The notes beneath the pieces were generated by a model, which did not search any database, was not told where the DNA came from, and worked only from the letters and a program-made list of their open reading frames with translations. A DNA stretch of 64,000 nt from Chamaecrista fasciculata (lineage: Eukaryota > Streptophyta > Magnoliopsida > Fabales > Fabaceae), in the NCBI GenBank assembly GCA_003254925.1, contig QANZ01032720.1, forward strand, positions 80,904 through 144,903, in the 5' to 3' direction. Of the stretch, positions 57,134 to 64,000 are shown piece by piece. A program made the translations under genes and the position numbers. Every line of letters begins with the position of its first letter. Position 1 is the first letter of the stretch.

Positions 57134-60100
57134 TTAAAGCATGGAGTGAAGCCTATCTCTTTCAGTCTTCACATGTCTTCTAGTAATATCCTTCAGAGTT
57201 GGGCATCCAGATAGAGCCATAGTGAGCTCAAGCTCAGTCTTCAGTATTTCAATGACTTGTCTCACTCCAGCTTCCCCTTTTGCTGCTAGTCCAAAGATTA
57301 CAGGCCTTCCAACCTGCATTAACCAGAAAGTATTTGCATCATCAAGATTTGCCCCAGAAAGTAATCACTTGCAAAATCTAGATTTGGCACCGAAATAAAC
57401 AAATGTCATTAGTCATTACTATAAAAAAATACTCAAGGTTAAGTTGCTATTAGTTCTGTAACATATTAGTAGGATTTTTTGGCACTAAAATTCATCAGCC
57501 TGGGTTCAGAGCTTACAAGGACAGCATGTGCACCAAGGGCTAATGCCTTAAATACATCTGTTCCTCGCCTTACTCCGCCATCAAAGAGCACAGGAATTCT
57601 TCCTCTGGTAGCTTGTACCACCTGCATATAACAACTAGTATTAACAGTGTCAACTCCAAAACACAAAGAACTGTCATGAGTCTCTTGATGTGGACAACAT
57701 CACTGAATTGCAGAATCCAACAAAGTGGTAGGATTAAAATGCATAGTTTCACTTAAGTCAAACAGTTTGTTTCATGTACAAGACAGCAACTAATTACAGA
57801 GAAATTTGGAGGCTTCATTCACAGGGGATCCGATTTGCATTTCTCCACATTTTCCCACAATTAAAAATCAAGAACTGATTGAATTCAGAGTCACCTCTTC
57901 CAGGACAGAAATGGTGGCTGGAGAATAATCAAGCTGCCGAGCTCCATGATTGGAGACAACTATACCAGCAACACCTACTTCCGCTGCCTTAATTGCTGCC
58001 AACATGATTCTATAACATGTTAGCTAATATCCAGCTAAAGAGCTCAAAGAATAGAATGAGAAATGACAATTAAGTACAAGAAAGTTTCCAACCATTAAAA
58101 ACATATTAACCCAATCTTCTACTTACCATCTTCACCAGTAAGTATGCCCTTAATAAGAATTGGCAAGTTTGTAATAGATTTCAACCATGCTATATCCTGA
58201 AGATATTATGATGTACAGAAACAAATATTTTAGATTTTCGCCATCAACAATTAAATTGAGAAGCTTAAGAGAAAATCTCAGGCATCAAGCCTTCATTTGC
58301 CATTATCTCATGAACACAAAGATGCAGAGGCTGAAGATTAGCGCCACGATTTTTAATAGATCTATTCAATTTTCTTAAGATTTGTCAAACTAAACTCTTA
58401 GAAGATAGAACCTGCTTTATATAATGGTAGTTATCACCTGATTTCTGAAAAATTTCCTAGAAGTGTATAGAAAGGGAAATCTGTACTGTTGTCAATTCTC
58501 ATGTATACCTCCCAACGTAATGATGGATCAAATGTCTCATTTGCAAAAGCTTCCACATTTGAACCACTAGACTGCAAGTTTAAATCAAGTTTAATGACTT
58601 AATTCTAGAAAACTGGTAAATGCACTTCTGGGACAGTATTATTCACATGCATCATTCAAATTTATGCATGAAGGCACACGAGCAAGTCTTGATGTCTGTT
58701 TGTGAACACACACTTTTATGCATAACTTTGATCTTTGACCATGGAGAGAGAATAAAAAATAGTCACTGAAAACATAAAAGTACCCAATGCCAATCCCAGA
58801 TTTATTTCTCCAACACATTTCTAGGAAAAAAATAAAAAGACGGGTAAAGAGGATACAGGATATTGCATACTACTGATAAATGGGACACATTGTTGTTGGT
58901 CATCTTATATTATTAGACCATCAATCATATCTCTAGATCATATTTATTTATGTTATCTCAACCTATACATAGGAGTTTCAATCTATATTAGACAGAATTC
59001 TGCTGCACTACACTATGCATGGTGAAGCAAGGAATATTATATATAATTTACTTGCCAATGGAGCAAAAACCATATGCAAAAGGTGGAAATTGGAGTGTAA
59101 TTTATGGATTGATGCTACTCACAGAGTCAAGTTCAGTTGAAAGAAGACCATCAAAATTCTTTAATGGAGGTGAAACCATTCTGCACAGCACATTCCACCA
59201 ATGTTAGGGAAGCTAGTAGGATCAATATATATCATACACTAAGTATTTGATCCACCCCAGCAAACAAATCAATATAATCCCTTTTATAATACTTAGACTA
59301 ATTATGAAGAAATATAAGATATAAAAGAAAAGACATCCATTACTTGTTCCTTATGTCTGCCTCTCTTCGACCGAGTCTTGGAACATCAACAGTTAAGACA
59401 AGGGCTTTATAATTATGTCTTTCGGCTCTGTGCACTAAGGTAGCTGTCACCTCTCGCCTCTTGTAAACCTGTCAAGAAAATAATACAATGTTACAGTTTA
59501 AAGTTCAAGAAATGATACTCCAAAAGGAAATGAAATGATAAAATATGGCATGAAGATGAAGCAAAGATTGAAATCAGGGTATTCAAGAGGGATAACATAT
59601 AATTGGAAGAACCGAACAGCATTGCAGCTTGAAGCAACCTCCTCCACGGTGCAGGAGGCCATAAAAGACAGAACCTAAACAAAAACAGTTTTAAAAAAAA
59701 AAAAATCAGCCAGTCAACTATTGTTAAGCAAGTGATAAGGCTTCCTTTTCATAGATACCATTATAGTGTTACAGGAAGCTGCTGCTTTAGCTGTGGCGAC
59801 CTCTCCTGGAGTGATGAATGAAAAACATGAAAATAATCTAGGTGAAGGAACGGAAGATGAATGATTACGAAGTGATTATCTCACATCTTTCTTAGAATTC
59901 TTACCTTCTGGATGAGCCAATTTATGCATAGCAGTAGGAGCAATCATAATTGGCGCAGAGATTCTGTATCCTAGAACAGTTGTAGACATATCTATTTTGC
60001 TGACATCCACTAGAACTCTAGGTCTTAAGCTGAGAAGCATACAAGAAAAATGGTACAAATAAGTATATGCTGATTACATTTAGAGTGAATTAATGATTTG

Positions 60101-60583
60101 GTCCTTGAAAGATAATAAATGTCTCAATTTAATTCTTGAAAGATAAAATTATTTAGTCCTGAAAGATGCAACTACAATCAATTTAGTCCTTATGCTAAAA
60201 TATTGATTTAAGTTTAACAACAAAAATGATTTTTTAACTACAATCGTTTACTGTAATTTTAACAAAATTTAAAACTATATCAAATTTGTCAATAAAGTTC
60301 AATTGGTATTGTTAACAAAAAGATCAAATATATTATAATTTTATTTTTCAGGGACTAAATTGAGACATATGTCATCTTTCAGAGACCAAATCATTAATTT
60401 ATTCTTATATTTACCACAATCAGAACATCAAGGACAGTACATGATTCTTTGAAATGCTTCCACATTTTCCTTTAGGGAGAATTCATCCTCAGCTCCACCA
60501 GCATAGAAATCATAATACATTTTTGGGATGGCCTCTTTGGCCAATTGCTGGAACTCCCTAACATTAACTGGTTCAGGTGCCAT
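57134..60583 (-). CDS. Peroxisomal (S)-2-hydroxy-acid oxidase, HAOX-like
   Basis: An FMN enzyme that oxidises 2-hydroxy acids to 2-oxo acids with release of H2O2. Eleven coding exons on the minus strand: 60,583-60,441; 60,029-59,905; 59,805-59,759; 59,674-59,597; 59,468-59,344; 59,180-59,123; 58,571-58,509; 58,196-58,127; 57,995-57,895; 57,621-57,517; 57,313-57,134. They give 364 residues, the family's usual length. Catalytic and FMN residues are kept: Tyr24 in YYDFYAGG, Tyr131 in RFFQLY, Lys229 in PILIKG, His253 and Arg256 in [11 protein letters not shown], and the [19 protein letters not shown] phosphate-binding stretch. The C-terminus SML is a peroxisomal targeting signal type 1. The active-site loop ([10 protein letters not shown]) and SML ending fit the HAOX1/HAOX2 group acting on longer-chain hydroxy acids, not photorespiratory glycolate oxidase; this is inferred. 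An untranslated exon probably precedes it. Confidence 0.95.
60080..60412. mobile_element. Foldback MITE in oxidase intron 1
   Basis: The left arm GAATTAATGATTTGGTCCTT pairs with the right arm AGAGACCAAATCATTAATTT. The arms hold TCTCAATTTAATTC and AAATTGAGACATATGTC units. No target duplication is clear. Confidence 0.65.
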
Positions 60584-61245
60584 TTACCCTAAAAAAAATT
60601 TCGAGCTTGAAATTTGTCATACAACAAAATGGGTTAGAACACAATTGCAATCAGTATATAATTCTATTTTCATTCAAAGACCTCTTTTTCAGGGCCAAAA
60701 AAAAGAAAAAAAATATTACTACATGCATCCTTTATAGTCTAACTACATTTGCAACAAGACAACTTCTATCATAAATCTTGATTTCAACAATTTGAAATGT
60801 TTATGAAGATGCAATAAATGTGTAACAAGCACAAAAAATTGGGAGATCCACATCTCAAAAGGCCTCTTAGAAAATTGCGTCATTGTAGATTTGGTCCGAT
60901 GTCACTTTTGGTCCCATATCTTTTTGTCGGTTGTAAAATTGGTCTCATGTCTTTGCAGAAAATTTTACCATTAGTCCCACCTAACCCAAAGAGATGGAAC
61001 TAATTATACAGCTGACTTAAAGATATGGGACAATTCTACAATCTGACAAAAAAATATGGGACTAATTTTGCAATTTAACCAAAAGAAATAGGACCAAAAG
61101 TGCAATATGAGTTGACAAAAAGACTAAATCGTTAAATAATCAACAAGTCATCGAGACACCCAAAGGGGGAATTGAAATCCGTGGATAAGAAAAGATCCTC
61201 AGAATCAGATAGATTAGAGAGTGAGCTAAACAAGAACAACTTACG
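60584..61245 (-). other. Likely 5' UTR intron of the oxidase gene, with a MITE
   Basis: TTTTTTTTAG on the minus strand sits six bases before the ATG and looks like a splice acceptor. A good donor (GC then GTAAGTT on the minus strand) lies at about 61,244. So the leader is probably split and the first untranslated exon lies near 61,245-61,330. Within this span, 60,890-61,140 is another foldback stretch (TTTGGTCCGATGTCACTTTT and its inverse). Confidence 0.55.
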
Positions 61246-61627
61246 CTTCCTGAAGCACTCATTATGCACAACAAGAAAGGAAAGTAATTAAAAATCTGAT
61301 TGATCTAGAGAACGATGAAGTAGGTTGTGCTAGTTGAAGATAAATAAGAATGGAATAGTACCTAGAATAATAATATCAGATTCAGAGCTTAAACTTGGAT
61401 TATGAAGAAGTAGTAGCTGCTCCTTCAAGCATGTTGACGGATTATGAACTCTTCTCCGATTTATGGAACAAAAAGAAGAGAGACGCTGAAAGACGGATCT
61501 TTGACGAAAGAGACGTCAGCCAGAGTGATTTTGGATATCGTGTCATTTTCATTTTTTTGTTTTCTTTATGTGTATGTACGTGCATTGCTGCCGGAATTCA
61601 CTGTGATAAATTATATCTTATTTTTAA
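61246..61627. other. Upstream region of the oxidase gene
   Basis: It should hold the first untranslated exon and promoter read in reverse. On the plus strand a short codon-like frame at 61,395-61,545 (ATTTATGGAACAAAAAGAAG region, translated as DLWNKKKRDAERRIFDERDV) is curious but has no clear start or partner exon. I do not call it a gene. Confidence 0.35.
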
Positions 61628-61926
61628 GGGTAAATTACACTTTGGTACCATGTTCTATGGGCCAATTTCACTTAGGTACCATGTTCTTTCAAAAGTGACA
61701 CTTTGGTACCATGTTTTTTGCAACCTTAACACTTAGTATCCTAAAAAAGATAGAACATGGTAACAAATCGTGAGAGAACAGGGTACTAGAGTGTTAACGG
61801 TGCAAAGAATATAGTACCAAAATGTCACTTTCGAAAGAAAAGGGTACCAAAATATTTACGGTGCAAAGAACAGAGTACCAAAGTGAAATTTATTTATAGA
61901 ACAGAGTATCAAAGTGTAATTTATCT
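61628..61926. mobile_element. Mutator-like foldback MITE, GGGTAAATTACACTTTGGTA family, 299 bp
   Basis: The left arm GGGTAAATTACACTTTGGTA and the right arm ending AAAGTGTAATTTATCT are inverted, with GGTACCATGTTCT-type units and their inverses inside. Exact 9-bp direct repeats TATTTTTAA lie at 61,619-61,627 and 61,927-61,935. It is the same family as 13,225-13,653. Confidence 0.85.
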
Positions 61927-61935
61927 TATTTTTAA

Positions 61936-62618
61936 AAGGTGACATGCTTTGAATTGGTTAAATTTCTAGAGACCCATTTTGTAACGTGAACAAAAGATGA
62001 GATCAAATTAAGATCTTTTGTTAAGATATAGGATTAAAAGTGCAACAAGAAAAAATACAAGACTAAATTGAAAAGTCAGCAAAAGATATGAAATCAAATT
62101 TGCACTTTGATTTTTTAAATTTAATTTCAAAATTTTAAATGTGAAGTTAAAATTTTGAAAACTGTAAATAAGTATTTTTTCCTTTTTTTTCTGTATTATC
62201 TTATTATCTTCCATCTTATTCCCACAATTATCTTTCCTTGTCTCTATGTTTCTATCTCTTTCTATTAATAGTTAACTGATTTTCTATTTGAATTTTCTTT
62301 TTTCCTGAATTGTTTTTCTATTTAGGTGTTTTGTTTTTTTAAGTGACAAAGACTTGGATATGAAATATTAATACAAGTCATTGTCATCTATAACAGCTTG
62401 GACAAGTGTTTTTCCAGACAAAAAAAAAAAATGTTGTCACATACAAATTACCTGCAATGTCAAATGATATTTGATCACATTCAATACAAAAGCTTGACTC
62501 CAAGAATCAGTGTGCATTCTTGTACATACAAAATGATCTGCAATCTCAACAGTAAAAATTTGCAGTTCTTTTTGTTGTATGGCCCTTCAGTCTTTGAGGT
62601 CAATATCACTGCATTTAT
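61936..62618. other. Intergenic: downstream region of the zinc-finger gene
   Basis: AT-rich DNA. The right portion (from about 62,390) is the likely 3' UTR of the zinc-finger gene read in reverse. No other gene is visible. Confidence 0.45.
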
Positions 62619-64000
62619 TTACATACGATTGAGCTGATCTCCCAAGTCATGCAGAAATTTGCAGTTTTTCCCAAAATGACACCTACCTTGAGCATAATAT
62701 CTGCACAATTTCTTTTGATTATCTGATTCTCTGTGAAGGGTCTGTGGAATAAAGTGATTTACACTGGATAGAGGTTTCCTATGATCAAACCACTCTGGAA
62801 ATCTCTTTGTCTCGGTGAATTGTTTGCTAAGACCATTATAGTTTTCACTAAATTCAGCTCTCTTGTGATGATAAATATCATAAGGAATCGTCCAACCTGC
62901 TGCTAACTTCAATGGTTGATGATTATGCATCATATGGTGAATCATTTGTGGATGAGGAGGTCTCATTGCAACATTTTCACCATGATGAAAGAGAAGTTCT
63001 GGCTTTGCAGGATCAATGTATATGGCTGGTTCTTGATGGTGATACTGTGACTTTGTCATGACGGGATGTGATTCAGTTTGGTTGCTTGATGCCTCTTTTT
63101 TGGAAACCCTGAACAAACAAGCCAGCCAAGTATAACACGTAGAACACAGATGATGATAAAATAATTTGACTGAAAAATTTGTCCTTAAAACTTAGGTCAA
63201 AACCTCATTTTGGTCCTCAGATTATAGAGAAAATTTCGTTTTGGTCCTCAAACTTTTCCATTTGTTCCACCGTTAGTCCAAAACATCATTCCATCTAGTT
63301 TATGTCGTTATCTCAAATTTAGAGAACTGAGATTGAAGATTTTGCTCTTATATGTATGTATCCTAAAAAGTGAGTTGGCAAAGAGAGAGAGGGAGAAAAA
63401 TCTTCTTTCATTGTGGTTGATTTTTCTTTCCAGTAATGAAGATTTTTCTTTCTCTCTCTTTCAATTCACTTAGGACATGTATGAGAGAAAAATTGTTCAT
63501 GTCAAGCATCCAACTCAGAGATAACGGCAGAAACCAAACAAAATAATGTTTTGGACAAATGGTAGAATTAGTAAATTTTGAGGATCAAAATGGAATTCAT
63601 CTTATCAAAATGATGTTTTGAGTTAGTCTCAAAATATATTAAACTGATGTGCAAAAATTTTGGTATTTTCAGAGACTAAAATATGTCGAGCAACCATATA
63701 AGTACTAAACTGCTATTCAAAATAATTTGGTGAGCATTGTTAGCAGACCTATTTTCCCTAATTGCTTTCTTTTTCTCCTTGTTCTGTATCCTAGCTTCCC
63801 TATTGGCCCTAGCAACATCTCCTCTTGAGTGTTTTTCCATCAAGATTTTCTGCCTTTTTCCTTCATCGTCCCATCTCTGTAAATAAAGACACTGTCATTA
63901 TCGAATGAACAAAGAACAATCAACTGATTGCACAAGAAGAAAGGTGGCAAAACAAGGACCTGTCTCAAAGTCTTCAACCTATAAAGGTTTCGACCCTTAA
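62619..64000 (-). CDS. CCCH zinc-finger protein, C-terminal part (gene continues past the window)
   Basis: Three exons are visible on the minus strand: from the window end to 63,960 (KGRNLYRLKTLRQ), 63,876-63,749 (RWDDEGKRQKILMEKHSRGD, then a basic stretch with IQNKEKKKAIRENR) and 63,108-62,619. The last exon ends with one CCCH finger, CRYYAQGRCHFGKNCKFLH (spacing C-x7-C-x5-C-x3-H), 13 residues before the stop (…DLGDQLNRM). Before the finger is a His/Pro-rich region (MIHHMMHNHQP). Such single fingers usually bind RNA. The basic coiled segment and KTLRQRWDDEGKRQ motif are shared by a group of plant CCCH proteins, but I cannot name the orthologue. Its 5' end is outside the window. The 640-bp intron contains a foldback element. 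Confidence 0.85.
63180..63725. mobile_element. Foldback element in the zinc-finger gene intron
   Basis: The left arm contains AACCTCATTTTGGTCCTCAG and TCGTTTTGGTCCTCAAACTT. The right arm contains TTTTGAGGATCAAAATGGAA and related inverse units. The middle has a CTTTCTCTCTCTTTC and GAGAGAGAGGGAG pair. Ends are diffuse and the target duplication is not seen. Confidence 0.5.

Noticed and set aside
61395-61545. Possible small gene or first exon (DLWNKKKRDAERRIFDERDV)
   Set aside because: Codon-like, but there is no recognisable family, partner exon or clear start. It sits where the oxidase promoter is expected, on the opposite strand.

Overview
This window is nuclear DNA from a flowering plant, almost certainly a eudicot. 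It is AT-rich, with genes split by many short introns. The protein families are plant-specific (JAZ, FLU, PHL, peroxisomal 2-hydroxy-acid oxidase), and the sequence between and inside genes is packed with small inverted-repeat transposons and LINE debris. There are no operons, no CRISPR array and no RNA gene that I can support. One assembly gap (584 N) and two single N bases are present.

Layout, left to right: (1) 1-4,590, gene-free, with small foldback elements and a LINE-tailed insertion. (2) 4,918-6,958 (+), a JAZ/TIFY repressor with a G-box upstream. (3) 6,959-15,370, a transposon field, including a 1.17-kb foldback element with a 9-bp target duplication and a second LINE-tailed copy. (4) 15,573-21,694 (+), a UBP1/TIA-1-type RNA-binding protein with three RRMs; its introns hold two LINE fragments and it has one GC-AG intron. 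(5) 22,837-27,192 (-), FLU, the chloroplast TPR regulator of tetrapyrrole synthesis. (6) 29,274-32,534 (+), a NUP107 remnant that keeps the first and last parts but lacks the middle. (7) 32,535-44,266, a second transposon field: a Pack-MULE-like element with a captured ORF, an unusual tandem plus inverted repeat beside the gap, a LINE fragment, and a degenerate ~200-bp tandem repeat. (8) 44,267-55,328 (+), PHL, a large Q-rich nuclear protein with an SPT20-like N-terminal region. (9) 57,134-60,583 (-), a peroxisomal 2-hydroxy-acid oxidase ending in SML. (10) 62,619-64,000 (-), the 3' part of a CCCH zinc-finger gene that runs off the window.

From memory, Arabidopsis has UBP1C-FLU-NUP107-HAOX1-HAOX2 side by side at At3g14100-14150, UBP1B-JAZ5 at At1g17370-17380, and PHL and JAZ6 near At1g72390-72450. 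The gene order here looks like the unfragmented ancestor of those blocks, so the gutted NUP107 sits at its expected ancestral position. The genes do not form one pathway. They cover jasmonate signalling, RNA binding, chlorophyll-synthesis control, flowering and photoperiod, and peroxisomal metabolism.

The strongest unexplained pattern is a set of non-autonomous foldback elements (0.3-1.7 kb). At least eight are bounded by exact 9-bp direct repeats, which is Mutator-like behaviour. Their arms are built from short degenerate sub-repeats of the kind 'TTTGGTCCCTCAAA' or 'TTTGGTACCCTGTGGTTT'. Several carry captured gene-like or GC-rich segments.
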